Positions 21,860-35,317 are shown, numbered from the stretch's first letter. The stretch is DNA of 64,000 nucleotides from Prorocentrum cordatum (GCA_963575745.1 CAUYUJ010018457.1:140398-204397); one strand, 5' to 3'. Program-made: numbers and translations. The notes: generated from the sequence alone by a model not told the origin.

Positions 21860-23088
21860 TAAGATGGGAAGGCAGGAACCGAACCAGGACCGACCGCGAC
21901 GCGAGCATGCGAACAAAAGCGGCATGGGAGCGCGCCTCGCTGCGAGGATTGCTTCTTCGCTCGCCAAGCAAGATCTGTTCCGAGGTGATATTTTGCATCC
22001 TCGTCCTCAACAGAGGAAAGAGGGCAGCCTTGCTCTTGGCTTAATCTGCCCTTGTCATGGGATCGCGTGGCATTGTTGGGTGGGGAACCCAGCGGATCGC
22101 GCCACCAACCCGAGACAACGACTCTTGACAAACGGCAAGCTCCATAGACGTCCTCCTGTCGGTCGTGGATCCTGCCGTGATCCGGCCCAGAATGTCAAAG
22201 ATGTCTGTCATCCACAACTGAAGCGCCCCCTGTGGGGGGCATGGCTGTGACTGCAGTCCTGGCGCAAAAGAGCAACGAAAGGACCGACAAACTCTCCCCA
22301 CGCTCCAGTGAAAAACGACCCCTCTACCACGTCTCAACGCAGCATCTGGAGCCACTGGGCTTCGGCGAATGCTGAGCTCAAGACAACAACTTCTCCCGCC
22401 ATCGTACTGGCCACGTGTCTCCGGACTCGACCTGATCTCCAGGCGGGGGCGCGGCGCTAGGCATTTCCCCTTGAGAGATAACCCGATCGGAAGCGTGCAC
22501 TTGACAGGCCCGTTGGGCCTTCTCCCCGGTCGACGAGGCCACAACCCCACAGTCTGACGCAGTGGTACACACGTGTGGCTTCGGATGAAACTGCCAGGTC
22601 GCGATCGGCACTGACGCCGTCGCCCCGACGTGCTCGATGGCCTTATTGGCCAGATCCGCGCCCCCTATCATCGGAACGTGAGCTCGACTGGCCAAGATCG
22701 ACGCCACCCCACGCACCTCCGCTCTCGTTTCCCGACCGACCCAAGCTATCTCATGCTCCATCCGATCGGCCATTTCGGTCGGATCAAGTCTCGCATCGCG
22801 CTTCGTTCGCTGCGTTCTACGGACATGTATCTTGCGCAAGGACTACAATGTCTACTTTTCCTGGCCCGCCAGGATGCGATCAGGAAGCCTTCGAGCACGT
22901 CGTCCGGTGTAGTCGGTGCCAACTGAGTCGAGCAGCCTCAAATTACCGAACTTGAACCTAGAGGCGTACTTCGCGACGTCAGTCTCTGAGATGATCGGAT
23001 CGAGGGCGATGGCCCAATCGTCTACGTCCACAAGCGACATGGCCTGGGGCTTCTCCTGGGGCCTCCAGACAAGCCAGCAGAGTTTCAT
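21860..23088 (-). pseudogene. Copia-like reverse transcriptase C-terminus and RNase H
   Basis: Reading down the minus strand, MSLVDVDDWAIALD resembles the Copia RT catalytic VDD strand, followed by FKFGNLRLLDSVGTDYTGRR. After two stops in the same frame come EIAWVGRETRAEVRGVASIL and ANKAIEH, the Copia connection region. An RNase H-like stretch follows: TTASDCGVVASST, RWREKLLSS, then in other frames FAEAQWLQMLR, TTDRRTSMELAVCQESL and IRWVPHPTMPRDPMT. Motif order matches Copia Pol. At least three frame changes and several stops interrupt it. The C-terminal tail fades near 21860. Confidence 0.7.
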
Positions 23089-24771
23089 CTTCGTACTGTG
23101 GTATCCTAAGCTATAGTCAAGTATGGGGGCGATGGAGGGCTAGCGGCGCGTCGTCCAACGGGAGCGATGAGTTCCTTCGCACGGCCCCACGAAAACGCGC
23201 ACCCGGGGCCGCGACAACTTTTTGCTTTGGCGAATCGCATTCTTCAAATATCTGATCAAATCGTCGAACCCGTAACTCAGAACAAGCAGCAGAAACAACA
23301 TGAGCAACTCCGAGTGGGGAGGTGGGCGCATACGCCGCGAATTCACGCGTGTCCTCTGGGCATTGCGCTGGCCCGATTGTAGTTCCCTCTCGAGGCCCCC
23401 ACCTCCACGCCATCCGTGGAAACGACGCGGGTGGGGCACTGCAGACGCAAAGCCTCCCCGCCCTCCGGGGGGCGCGCGAAAACCGCTCGAGCCCCGAGCG
23501 TCGCGCTCCATTCCTCGGCGTCAGAGACGGGGCAACGAGGTCTCCGCCGTCGAGGCCCACCATTAAGGCCAGACCATCCGGCGCGGCCACCTCCTCCGCC
23601 CGACAGCGAACAGCTTGGCGGACCCGCCCGGGGAGAGAGGGGGGCCCGGACTCTTCCACGCGCGCGGGAAAGGGAAGGGCTCTGCCTCTGGCAGACATGT
23701 CCTGAACCTGACGCATCTGGCGTTCTCGCATGACGCTTCCCCTGCTACTTCCCCCGGGTCCGGGGGGGCGAGCGCCCGGGAACCTTCCCGCGGGCGCCCC
23801 CGGGACCCGGCCCGTCCGCGGACCTGGCCGCCCACCCGCTAGGCCACGGGGCCTCGGGCCCAAGAACTTCTCCAGAGCCCTCGAAGGCCTGGGCCCCCAG
23901 GGAGACGGAAGAGGCGAGGCGGTCGGGTCGACCGGACCCCTGGCGGGCCCCTCGATCCGCGCCCTCTTGGGATCGGGCCCAGGGTGGCGAATCGACTCGG
24001 AGGGCCAATCGCGGTATAATGTTCCACTGATCAGGGAGACGCAAAGGCGCCTCGGCCTCGTTCGCAGCGCCCCGGACTTGTCGAATTAACTCCTGCACCG
24101 CTTCATCCTGGACGAGCGCAGCCCCCCTGGTTTCCGGATTGGCGGCCGGGCGGACCTGGCCCGAGCTGCGCTTCCGCGAGCGCCCCCGAATCGACGCCCA
24201 AACGTGGATCTGGTGCCGGGCCACGACCATGCCCGGCCCCACCGGCCATTTCCCGTTGGAGCCCGCGCGACCAGGAGGCAGCCCGAGGCGCGCGCCTCCG
24301 CGCATACACCCAGTGAGCTGACCCTGGCAGCGCTCGATGGGACGAACAGCTCCTTCCGAGCGCAGCGTCGGACAGACTGGGCTCGAGAAAACTCTCGGGC
24401 GCGTGTCCAGATCCCCGGCCTACACTCCAAGATCGTCCGTCGCTACAGGATTGAGGGCGGCATCTGACAGGACGTCGGTGGGCGCGCGGGGCCCCCGTCC
24501 GAAAACGAGCAGACACAGCGAAACCACGGCGGCGCAGGCATTAGTCTCTTCCCGACCCAATGTCCCATTGGAGGGGGTCAGAATCCTGCGCCGAGCTCAA
24601 AACCCTGCCACTGGCACCCTTCACAAGCAGATCTTTCATCCACCCTCCGTGGCGACTCGCACCTGCCGTTCTGGCGCGGGGCATCGGGGCCCGCGACAGG
24701 TTGATGCGCGCCGTGCCGTTCGAGCCCTCGCTCGAATTTCCAAAGGAACTTTTCATCTCCATCACAAGTGA

Positions 24772-24817
<46 letters not shown>

Positions 24818-27800
24818 GAGCTCCGAATTGTCGCAGCCAGGCCTGAAGAGAAGTGGGCCGGGCCCCCCTGGCTGTCCCGTCGCATCGGGTCATCGCCCAA
24901 TAGTGCGCCCCGTGACGTGATACGTTCAGAGAAGGAACCGACTCACCCAACGCGTTGACAAACACTGCAAACGCAGTGGTCCTGTTGAGCGGAAACGCAC
25001 GGGGCACGGCAGCTTTCCTTCTCTCGGCAGGGCGAGCCTGCGATTGGCAATCGGGGCAGGAGTAAATTCGAACCGACGCATCTGATCACTTCAGGACGTG
25101 TCTGCGCTCACTTCAGAACTCTCACGAACATTTCCTTTCTCGGATGGCCGAGGTTGTTGTGCACCTTCAGCACAAGAGCCCTCATCCTGGAATCGATCGC
25201 AATATCCCTGGATGCGGCTCCTTCTTCGTCCTCGACCGCCGCAAGACCTTCCCCAGCTTCCGCCGTCCTGGATCGGCCCAGGATCCTCGACCGGAATCAA
25301 CTCTACGTCCGACTGCTCCTCTTCCCTCTCCTCTCCTCGCGGGTGGAGTCACCTCGGGCGGACGCGCGGCGGGGCCAGCTCCAAGCCGGCCGGAGGCGGC
25401 GGCGGCAGCGATAGGAGAAAAGGGAAAGGGCGCAAGGAATTAATCTGAACAGTCTCGCCAACTTCCTCGACGGAGCAATGGGGGGCCGTTCGAGAAACAC
25501 GACGGCGCGACCCGCGCGCCATTCCGCGAACGAGCCCGGGAAGATAGATCTCGGCCTTCGCGGTCGCTCGCCCACCGACAGGCCGCGCGCGATCATTATC
25601 TTTTGAGCGTCGGAAATGCCTGGAACTATCCAGAAACCACGGGCTGTTCGAGGCAAGGCGCGTCGGCTTCATGTTTAAACCATTCCCGTTGACTGAGAGC
25701 CCCAATCGACACGAATCGACCGCGAGCCCCCCTATGCCCAGCAACCGGAGGAGGGGGGGGGAGGAGGGGTCTCCCAGGAGGTGGCTCCTTCTGGGTGCTC
25801 ACGAGCGACGAAGCGGCCGCCTGCCGTCTGCGAGCGAGCCAGCTCGACTGCGAAGTCGAGCAGGATCTTGCCTTCGGCCGCGGCCCTAGCACTCTCGACC
25901 GGGCCCGCGCTCGTCTCCGAAACCTGCCAGCAGCATCTCTGGCTGCTGCTCTCGAACGAACTCTCGAGATTCGCTCCTGTCAGAAGAGGCCTTGCGAAAG
26001 TCCCACCTCGGAGACAGAGTCCAGGGGCCCGAACACTTCAAACTGGCCCGAGCAGTAGCAGGAGCAATCCGGGGAAGGGGAGAACACTTCTACAGAAGCG
26101 GCTTCGGCCCGATGCCTCCGTCGAACGTTGAGGGCTCGGAAAAGCAGCAGGGCGCATCTGGCAGCGCGCTCGGGCAGACATCCAGCACCTGGAAAGTCCC
26201 CAACGGACTCGACCCACAGCGCTGTCTGGCATGCTGCGCTCAAAATCATCGCGCAGCGCGTCGAAGAAAAGAACGCTGGACCAGCCCGGGGCATTAATTG
26301 CGAGAGCGAGAAACTTGCCAAGAACCTCTGGAACATCGATCTCTCGGAGAGGACCCTCCGACTTTCCAACTTCCTCAAGCCAACAAGATCCCCTGTCCCC
26401 GAACCTTTCCTTCGCTTTCCGGAAACGCTCCAAAACGTTCCTCGGCTCTTTTCCAGCCCTGGGCCCTTGTTCGAGGATGTTGAAAGGGGGGGCGATGGGG
26501 GAACGCGAGCGCGCCCTCGACGGGGCCCGCTGAACTCATGCGCTGCAGCAAGCCAAAGGGCGCCATCTTGACGGCTGTCATGAGCGGCTGTCTGCTCACG
26601 TGTAGTTATCGTCGAACGTGCTGGCCGTTTTCCGCTGCGATTGCGGGTCCGTCGGGAGCACCTGGAAACCCTCGCTCGGCGGCGCCCGTTGCGGCGTCTG
26701 CTGCGGAGGGGTTCTGGCCATCGCCTGCGTCGCCGCGATCTGCTGCTGGCGAGCGCCCGCGTGCATCGTCAGAGCGCCGACGCGCGCCGCTTGCTCCTGG
26801 TTGGGCCTGAGGTGCGCCTCCTGCATTTCCTGCGTCGCCTTCGCTGCCTGGCCCACCTTGTCGTCGCTCGGGGCCCGGCGCTCGACCCCCCCGACTGGCG
26901 AGCTGTCCACGCCCATCGGCGCGAACGGGTCGCGGGCCTGCAACCCCGCGCTGCCGCGACCCCTCGCGCGCCCGGGCACCCCCCCCCATCATCGCCGGGC
27001 CCGCCTCGCACGTCTCCGCCTTGATGTTGCGACGAGCGCGAGGACGCAGACTGGCCCGCCCCGGCGCTCTTGCTTTCCGCCCTACGCCGCTGACCCGAGC
27101 TCGAGCTTCGCATCCCCCACCTTCGCCTTCGACAGAGCTCGGCGCGCCAGGCGCAGCTTGCAAGTTCCGAACTTCCACCACTCGCCGCCCAGATTGCCGC
27201 GCCGCAGGGCGACGTCCAGCGAATGGGGGCGCTCCATCTGGCGCGCGGCATTCATTCCCATCGATCTCGGCGCGGACTGCGGATGGAGCCTTCCCGGCGC
27301 GAGCGCGGGCGCGATGCCGCTCCAGATGTCGATCGCGCTCAAGAACATACGAGACACCATGCCTGCCCACTTCTGCCGCGGCTTGGCGATGTCAGCCGGG
27401 GCCTCCGCCCCCACCAGCCTGCGCTTGAGGCTCTGCTGTGGCTCTGTATTGGCCGCGGCCGCGGCGCTGGACATCTGGGGTATCTACCTGCCCGTCGGGC
27501 AGGTCGCGGCCGCCGCTGCGTTCTCGAGCCGATCGAGATGCCACCAACGGAACTACTTCGGGATGGGCGCTTCGGGCCCCCTTCGAGGCGCGAGAAGACG
27601 ACGGCCGTCTTGTAGTCGAAGCCCCCGGGGTAATGGAGATAAGCTCGTCGGTCGGGCCAGTCGAGAAAGCCGTCTCCGACTTCTCGACCGACGTTGCAAC
27701 CGATCTCGAGAAGCCGAGCCCCGACCCGCCCGATACCTGATTCTGCTCAGAAAATTCGGTTGTAAAGATCTTCCCAGACAGGGTCCCGCAGGCCCCCCGT

Positions 27801-29222
27801 GGCTTCCCAAAGGCCCGCTCGCTCCGAGAAACCCAGAGCTCCCCGCGAAACGCCGAAATAACCGAGGACGGAGGCGAGAAGGAGGGGCGAGAAATTATGT
27901 GCATTTCGGCCCTGCGTTCAAACGAAACACGCCCCTGAAACCCGGCGCTTCTCACTCGGGTCGCCACGTGCCCGGGGGGTAGCTGAGACAACAGAGCGCG
28001 CGCGTTGATGCGCTCGAAAATCACCCCCATTTCCTCGGGGGGCCGCTGGCACCCCCGGCGAACTCTGCATTCCTATCGGGGGGGGCGGGGACAGATCTCT
28101 CCTCGCGACATCCATCTGCATGATGTCCGCACGGCCCGCGAGATCCACGGGCGCCAGCACCCCGGTGGCCACGTGGACTCTGCCGCCAACCCCGTTCGCA
28201 TGCCCGTTCGAACTGGGCGCCCCGGGACAATAATATCCATTCGCCGCCGCTGCCTCGCCGAGTTTCTTCAGGGCGGGCTCGCCCGCGATGGCCCGGCCAG
28301 CGGCGGCGCCGACTGGGGCCCCGCAAAAACTAAATATTGCCGGTCGGCCTGTAGACTTTGATTGACTGGTCCTCATGCCCAAATGATCGCCGATCGCGGT
28401 GAGGCCGACACCTGCGCGACGCGACGCCATATTCGCAAATCGACCGAGCTTGCGATTTGAGGGAACGCCCTGCTTGCGATTTGATGGACACCATGGCCCG
28501 CCGGCAGATGGAAACCCTGAAGGCGCCAATGGCGCTCTCTGGGCGGCCAGGGGCTGCGGGGGATTCCACGCCGGCCTGAACGCACCGAGAAGCGACCCTG
28601 GGCGTCGGGCAGCGCCCAGACCCCCAATCCGTCACCGAGACGTCTCCAGGAGCTTCCACATCGACGCAAGTGGGCCCAATAGCTCCACAGGGGCCTTGGG
28701 GAAGCCAGTGGGAGATGCCGAGGAAGAGCGCGACAGGCCCCAAGAAAGGCCCGATGCGCCCTAGAGCGAGCCGCCCGCAGAAGCACGCAAGGAACCACTC
28801 GCATCCGCCCCGGACAGTGACGCAACCCAGACTCGCGACTGGCGAAATGAAACATGTCGTGTTTTGGCCCAAAAAAAAACAACGAAATCTGTGATTTCAC
28901 CGATCTGGCCTGGCGGGGGTTCCAGGGGCGGACGCCGCGCGCGCCCTGAGGCGGCGGGCCGATCGACGCAGGGCCGCGCCCTCGCTCGGGCGCGCGCGCC
29001 GATCTGCGGCGCGGCGCGCGCAGCCCCGCGCCCGAGGCATGCTGAGAGCAAGGGTGCACATATCCGTTTGGGTATGAAACTTCCCGTCGACATTGCCGGG
29101 CGGCCATGAAACGCGCGCCGGTAAAATGGGATCCAGCCGCGACCAGATAGGCACATGTGGCCTTCATGTCTGTTTGGTGGCCGCTCGAACCAACCGAGAG
29201 GCCGACGCGTCGCGCGCCGCGT
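23089..29222 (-). pseudogene. Scrambled internal region of the Copia-like element
   Basis: No frame on either strand stays coherent. Short minus-strand segments read like protein: AVQELIRQVRGAANEAEAPL (near 24.0-24.1 kb), KATQEMQEAHLRPNQEQAAR (26.7-26.9 kb), MERPHSLDVALRRGNLGGEW (27.2 kb) and KSETAFSTGPTDELISITPG (27.6-27.7 kb). By position the integrase and upper RT should lie here, but I could not identify an HHCC zinc finger or a DDE triad. Confidence 0.35.
24774..24815. repeat. (TA)21 microsatellite
   Basis: A perfect alternating AT tract of 42 bases. Confidence 0.95.
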
Positions 29223-31049
29223 CTACAGCGCACGCGTCGTTCTCGAGGGGCCCAGCAGCATCTCGCGATGGCCGCGCTCGCTTGGTTCACGCGTTCCAAG
29301 GAGGCAGCAAGCAGCGAAACGAATAGCGCGCCGCGTAAGAATTCTATCAAGCGCCTGCGATCGAAATCCCAAGCAGACAATGAACTGCACATACTTCCGG
29401 CCCCGAACGACCACCGCGGAGCCGCCGCCCACGCGCGGCGGGGCCGGCGGTGCCCCTTCCCGACTCTGGAGCCCGATCTGGTCTCTTGCCCTCGCGACTA
29501 CGTCGTTCAGCGCCAATGGCGCGTCTCGGGAAGCCGCGTTCTCCAGCCGGAAGGCGCTCAGCACAATGCCAGGCCCCGCCTGGCCATCGGCGAATAATCT
29601 GGCACCTGACTCGGGAAGCTTCGGCACATTGCTCTCATGCAGACACTCCTTCTGCAGGTGGCCCTTGTGCTTGCCTCCATGGCAGCGCCTCGCCTTCATG
29701 AGCTCCTGAGGGCTCCAATACCTTCCTCTTCGTCTCATGCCGGTCGCCTCGTTTCCCTCGGTGGCCGATGGGGGCCAGCGGCTCGAAGCATGTGTAATCC
29801 GTCTTCAGCGCGCTTGAACGTCTTGTCACCCTTCCAGGTCATCCTTCTCGCGCGGCCTACGACGGCCAGAATATCTCAAACTTTGTTCTCGTCCATGTGG
29901 GCGTTCTCTATCGTAACTGAGATCTCCTCTCCTCGTCAGAATCGAGCTTCGGGGCTTCGCTCTCGTCGCCCCCCCGGGAGAACGCCGGGAAACTCTCGGC
30001 CCCCACGCCCGTCGCCAGGTAGATTTCCTCGCCCGTCCCCGACGCGAACCCAGTGCGGGCCATGTCCGTCTCCTCGATCGCAGCCCGGCGCGCTGCGAAA
30101 CGCGCGCCGCCCCGGGTCATCGCGCGCAACGCGCGACGGGGCGCGTCGCCCAGCTGCACCCCCTCTCCCAGGAAGAGATTTTCACATTCGTCGTCCAGCT
30201 TCAACCCTTGAACTCACAAGTAGTGCAACTGCCTCATCGCTCGAACGGAATGCTGCGAAGGCGTCTCGGTCGCATTTCTCCTGTACTTGGAGAGGCACTC
30301 CCCTCCAGCTCCGCGCCTGTCGTCGTCGCACTGCTCGCCGCTGAGAGTCCAACATCGATGATATCACTTCGGCCCTGGACATCTCCGTGCGAATCGAGTT
30401 CGGGATGTCTTCCATCAGTCTCTACATGTTTAACTCTAGCACCTGCAACAACTTGTCCGCTCTGTTGTTCGGGCGACTGTCCGTTGCGGCCAACCACCGC
30501 ATCGCGCGCCTGCGCCATGTCTTGTAGACGGGCCAGCTCAACCACTCCGGCGGGCCCGACACGTCCGTCTTGGCATTGTCGCTTTTCCATCCGCCAGACC
30601 GCCGCGAAGATCCCTGTTAGCTCTTGCTGGTCCACTCATCCGCTGTCCACTTCTGCTTCTCGTCGTCGTCCTTGGTCTGCCGAAAAACGCCCCTGGAGTC
30701 TTCGGCATGTTCGAGCCCGTCACCGGCCGAGTCAGGCGAGCCCCTCAACGAGCCCGACCTATCCCATGCCGGAATCGAGCGCCACCAGGCTTGTCTACAC
30801 CAGGGGTCTCCGCGCATGTGCCAAGGATATTCTGGCGGCAGGTATTATGCTTCTTGTCCTCGCGATTGCCAATCTGCACCCTCCGATCCTGCTCGCGAAA
30901 CCGTCCTGTCCGTGCCCTTCGCGGTAGTCATCGCATCGCGCAGTTCCTTCTCCCGGGCCTCTGCGAAGCCTGACTCGGAGGTCGACCTCGGAGGCGCGCC
31001 CGATTTTACTCTCCGTCGACTGTTGACCGTCTTCTGTCCCGGTCGCCAT
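29223..31049 (-). pseudogene. Gag-like region with degenerate CCHC zinc knuckle
   Basis: An ATG at 31049, 45 bases inside the right LTR-like repeat, opens MATGTEDGQQSTESK, a plausible Gag start. Downstream (30.2-30.6 kb) are charged, Gln-rich stretches such as VVELARLQDMAQARDAV and EDIPNSIRTEMSRAEV in different frames. At 29684-29643 the peptide CHGGKHKGHLQKEC keeps the CX2CX4HX4C spacing of a retroviral-type knuckle, with the second Cys replaced by Gly. Several frame changes separate these pieces. The order start, body, knuckle fits Gag. Confidence 0.5.
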
Positions 31050-31093
31050 CAGAGCTGGAGGCAGCTGGTCGCGTTAGCGGCCCCGCTAGGAAC

Positions 31094-31306
31094 TGTCAAT
31101 CCAAAACATCCGATCGCGCAACCGAGCGAGGAAAGGAGGACATCTCTGCGTGGGCAGAGCCTCGTGCGCACAACTATCTGGGGGTTGCCCCTAAGCCAAA
31201 AGGCTGCGGAACGCAGACATGGTCGACCCGGAGACGACCATTCGGGCCCTGCCCGCAGCACGACAACGCACATGTTTGGACTTGACCCCTGGAGCCTATT
31301 CTCACA
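31094..31306 (-). repeat. Right LTR-like direct repeat (5' LTR of the minus-strand element)
   Basis: About 213 bp, TGTCAATCC...TCTCACA, homologous to 18171-18384. Immediately inside it on the minus strand is GTTCCTAGCGGGGCC, which resembles a decayed initiator-Met tRNA primer site. The Gag-like ATG follows at 31049. Confidence 0.6.
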
Positions 31307-32040
31307 GGGGAAAGCATTGCAGGGCGACCAGGGGAGAGGTAGGGAGGGCGCCCAGGGGAGAGGTAGGGAGGACGACAACCATCTCAATACGGCGGCCACG
31401 CAGAGGGGGTGGAGAGAAGGAGAGCTCTCGCTGCCAGGCAAAGAGGGGGGAATATGCTGATGGTGATATTTATGGTAAGGAAGCTTCTGAAGGGTATATT
31501 TGACCGTCTTGAAACGCTCTCGAACAGCAGTGGAGCTCTCTTGGGCCCCTCGTGGACCGCCTCGATTCACAAGCTCGATGGATATAGTCGTCGTTCGAGG
31601 ATGTCTCGGGCGAGAGCCTCATTCAGAGCAGAAGGCGTCTGGAAGCAGGTCGTCTACCAGCACATTGTTTCGAGGGCGTCTCAAGCGAGGGCCTCGCGTC
31701 TAAGATTTCGACGACTTCGCGGGATCCCTGGGCCCAGAGGTCTCGAATGCTTGAATCACAAGCATATGTGTAGTGTTCATAGTTAGGCTTATAACAAACA
31801 TAAGATTTATAATAGGTTTGAATAACAGTGATTAGCACGTAACTAGGTCAAACCGTAGAAAAAAAAATGATAGGGCGCACGATGGCATCGTAACCGAGGC
31901 GCCGACGCGTAGAATGAGGGCGCGATCCGCGCGAGGGGTGTTGCCGATAAGACGGAATTGCGATATTCTTTCTTGAACGGCGACCTCTGACATTATTCGC
32001 CCGCGAACTTCGTTTCGTGGGAGGATGTCAGAAGTTCACA
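31307..32040. other. Dispersed motif pair and AT-richer spacer
   Basis: A short tandem CAGGGGAGAGGTAGGGAGG lies at 31335-31375. GATGTCTC-type motifs near 31598 and 31676 form a 78-base pair. From 31740 to 32040 the sequence is AT-richer and non-coding. Confidence 0.55.
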
Positions 32041-32335
32041 GGTGCCTTCCCTTCCTCCTCCTCCTCCTCCTCCTCCTCCCCCTGCTCCTCCTCCTTCTCC
32101 CCCCCCCCCCCCCTCCTTCCCCCAGTTCCCCCCCGCCCTCGCCCTCCTCATCCTCCTCGTCTGCTTCCTCCTCCTCCTCCCTTTCCACCCCCTATGCGTC
32201 CTCGTCCTCATCCTCGTGGTCCTCTTTATATCCTCATCCTCGTCGCCTTCCTTTTCCCCGTCATTCCTCTCGGTCGCCCCCCTTCATCTCCGCGTGTTCT
32301 CCCTGCTCCGTTCGCTCCTCTTCCTGCGCGTCAAT
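32041..32335. repeat. TCC/CTC microsatellite
   Basis: Long TCC, C and CTCCTC runs. The poly-Ser/Pro/Leu frames are low complexity. Confidence 0.9.
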
Positions 32336-33220
32336 TTGAAATTGCTCGCGCGCGATGGCGCGCTGCAATGGTTTCGGGCGGCAAGGTGGGCTCTGCGTCG
32401 GCAAACTTTACGCGAGCGACGCAACCCGCGCAAGCAATAACCCAGACATGTCTCATTTCTCTGGCGGGGGCAGGGCCGAGCCTTGCAATGCAAAGCGCGT
32501 TGCACGGCGCGGCGGGGGCGCGAGGGACCTAGGCTTCGGCTCTGATGTGGGGGTCCTGGAACCACGGGAGTTGAAGGGCTTCAGGTCAAGTCGTTGAACA
32601 GCAGCCTCCGCTCTGTTTCCTTCAGCGCTCGGCCTGCCCGCCCCTTCTCGGCCCGAATCCGAGCATCTGGCCAGACCGGGTAGCTGAGGCATCAAGGGGT
32701 AGGCGGAGCGGGTGGCAGGATGCAAAGCAGGCGCCGCGGTTCATGCCATGAGTATTGCTATTTTCACAATGTTGCTCGCGTTTGGACTGCGCCATGATCC
32801 GATTGCGCCCCCTGCTGCCGCGGGGGGGGGGGGCTGCGGGGGGGACAACAGTCGCGCTAAACGTGCAACCCCTCGGTTTCGTTGCCTCAGCTTCGTTTCG
32901 TCTCGCAGCGCTTTGCAAGTCCGTAGCGGCGAGAGCGAAGCGAACCCGCGGCCTTGAAATGGGGGTTTGCGCGTTTAGCTTGCGAGCGAAAGCGATATTA
33001 CATGCAACGCCGTTCGCCTGCTTACGGGCTTCTAGCATCGCATCCCGTCGAGCCCTCGCCGCCTCTGAGATGCATGCTGGCTCTTCGGACAAATGTGCGC
33101 GGAGCTCACCGGGGTCTCTTGCGTCTGAGCTTATGTCTCTACAATCCAGCTCCTCGGTTGGGCGCCCCATCGAAGGAACGCCATCGACTTCGCTCGCGCT
33201 CGCGGCAATGGCCGCTTGAC
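32336..33220. other. No recognisable gene
   Basis: GC-rich sequence with overlapping frames on both strands and a G-run near 32821-32830. No motif seen. Confidence 0.45.
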
Positions 33221-33394
33221 GGTCTAGACCCGAACTCGAAGGCAGCGCTTCAGCGGCGCCATCTCTGGGGGGGGTCGGGGGGGGGTCCGAATCCTCGACC
33301 TATGGGCGGTTTAGACCCGAACTCGAAGTTCGCGTTTCAGCGGCGCCATCGCGGGGCGGATCGGGTGCGATGCCCGACTCGGGGGCCCGACGCA
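33221..33394. repeat. 87 bp tandem duplication
   Basis: GGT(C/T)TAGACCCGAACTCGAA starts at 33221 and 33308. CAGCGGCGCCATC recurs in each copy. Confidence 0.75.
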
Positions 33395-34850
33395 ACGGCA
33401 ACTTCCCGCCTCATTGCCTTCCAGCTTGAAGCATGGGAAAGGGAAGATGGACAGGGAGCGAAAACGAGAGAAGATGAGAAGGGCGGGAAAAGGAACCCGA
33501 GGCCCTGTCGAGCCTGAACTTGGGCGGCGGCGAAATTGGATTTCCACGCCACTCGTGTCATTTCCCCTGTGGCCTCTCATGGTTGTCTGTCGTTGCGGTT
33601 TCTCGCGCGTGCAGTCCCTCTCAGAATTCGTGCCCCGCTTCCCTTGGATTGGCAGATTGCCCAATCGACACGCGTTGTCTTCCGACAGTCCGCACCCCCC
33701 CCCCCTTTTCCATGGCAGATGCCATGGATGCAGCGGAGTTGCGCGTAGTCCGCCTGCTGCGCCAAAGCGACGTGTTTCCAAGCGCGCTTGCAAACAGGAA
33801 GTGCTCGCGCGTTGCGCGCATTGGCGCGAATTGAGTTCAAAGGCAAACTTGGGCGAGAGCTGCCCTAGCACGGTGCATCGATTGAAGTAGCTCCGAATAG
33901 AGCGACGGGCACAAATAGGGATGTAGGTCAGAGCGTTGAGAGAACATGTGTGCCTCCATGTTCTGTTCTCGTCGTCGTCGACGGCGCCGCATGTTCGTGT
34001 TTGATGTGTTCTACGCCCTGCTCGCTGCGCATCCCCATCGAGTGACGTTTCCGCCCCTTGCGCTAGCAGAAACAATTCCAACGACTTCCAACGAATCCCA
34101 ACGAGATCCCAACGAAATTCCAACGCCAGTCTGGTTCGACGCGGTGGAAGCACCCGAGGTATATATAAAAAAGAGCTGGACCCTCACGATGCTCAAGCCC
34201 ACCTGGTAGTTGCATTGATTTGCATTGCCTCGCGCCGATGATCCCCGCCGTCGCAGCGCCGTCAGAGGCGAAACGAAACACCTAGATAGAGACGTCGCAT
34301 GCGCTGAGTGCCCGGCAGAACTGATCCGAGACTTGAAACGTAGCCCGAGCTGCGAGATGCAGCAGGGGGCGGAGCAGGGGCAAGAACACACAAATCGGAG
34401 AGGAGGTTGACAAGTAGGGGACGGGTGGAGGGAAGAAGATGAAGTGAAGGAGAAGAGGGGTGATCGTGAATATTGCCCGGCAAAACAGTCCAACGTGCCC
34501 AAGCACGGCGCGCCCGCTGTTCGTGTCGAATTCATATGGCTGTGCTCTAAAATCAATGTTGGCCTCCTTGCGGTCACGCGTCAGAAGTAGACCTAGTGGC
34601 CCGCGCCGCCAGCGTCGGTGGCAGCTGCGGTTGCAAGCGCCACGCAAAATCCACGGGGGTACTCTTGAGACGCCCTCATCCCGCGCTTGCCACCAGTAAC
34701 CCAAACCGATTTTTTCCATTTGCCAGGAGTCCTGGGCGCCTTCGCGCGCCTCTGATGCACAAATAAACGGGCAGTGGACAGCGGCTGAACATCGCGCTTT
34801 GATTTCTTGAAAAGCTCCAGGCACGACGTCGAGAAAGTGCTTGCAAGTCA
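33395..34850. other. No confidently coding sequence
   Basis: A short CCAACGA repeat occurs at 34074-34125. Minus-strand sequence at 34290-34850 lies just downstream of the KPT end of the split gene and may be its decayed C-terminal region (for example FKKSKRDVQPLSTARL), but frames change and nothing is diagnostic. Confidence 0.35.
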
Positions 34851-35317
34851 CGTTGGTTTCACAGACGGGGACCCGAATCCCCCGAAACAAGTGTAGATGC
34901 GCTTAGCGCGGCGCACTGAAAGTGCGGACTGCACTGCCGCATGCGAAAAGAACAGGCTACCTAACGGTTGCTCTATCATGAAGAAGACGCCGCGGCTGTA
35001 CGCAAAGGTGAGCATCCGCGACCTGGGCAGTGGCATAACAAAAAAAAACAACAATTCGCAAACACATGACACGCGGGACACCCTCGACCCCTCTTGGAAA
35101 CTAGAGTGGAACACATTCGGCGCAAGGCAATATGAGGAGTAGGACGGAACAGATGACGCAGAGGGAGCAGTTAGGAATGTCGAGGTGCAAGGTTACCCCC
35201 CCCCCCCCCCCCCCCCCCCCACCCCCACCCACCCACCCACCACACACCACCGCGCACACACATACACACATACACACACACGCACACACGCACACACGCA
35301 CACACGCACACACGCAC

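Larger units (their letters stand above)
18171..31306 (-). mobile_element. Decayed Copia-type LTR retrotransposon
   Basis: Direct TG...CA repeats about 12.9 kb apart enclose, on the minus strand, a Gag-like start just inside the right repeat, a degenerate CCHC knuckle, a long scrambled middle, and a reverse transcriptase/RNase H remnant ending near 21.9 kb. Many stops and frame changes show it is dead. A 3.2 kb satellite array lies between the Pol remnant and the left repeat. Either it is part of the element or the left repeat belongs to another copy. Confidence 0.5.
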
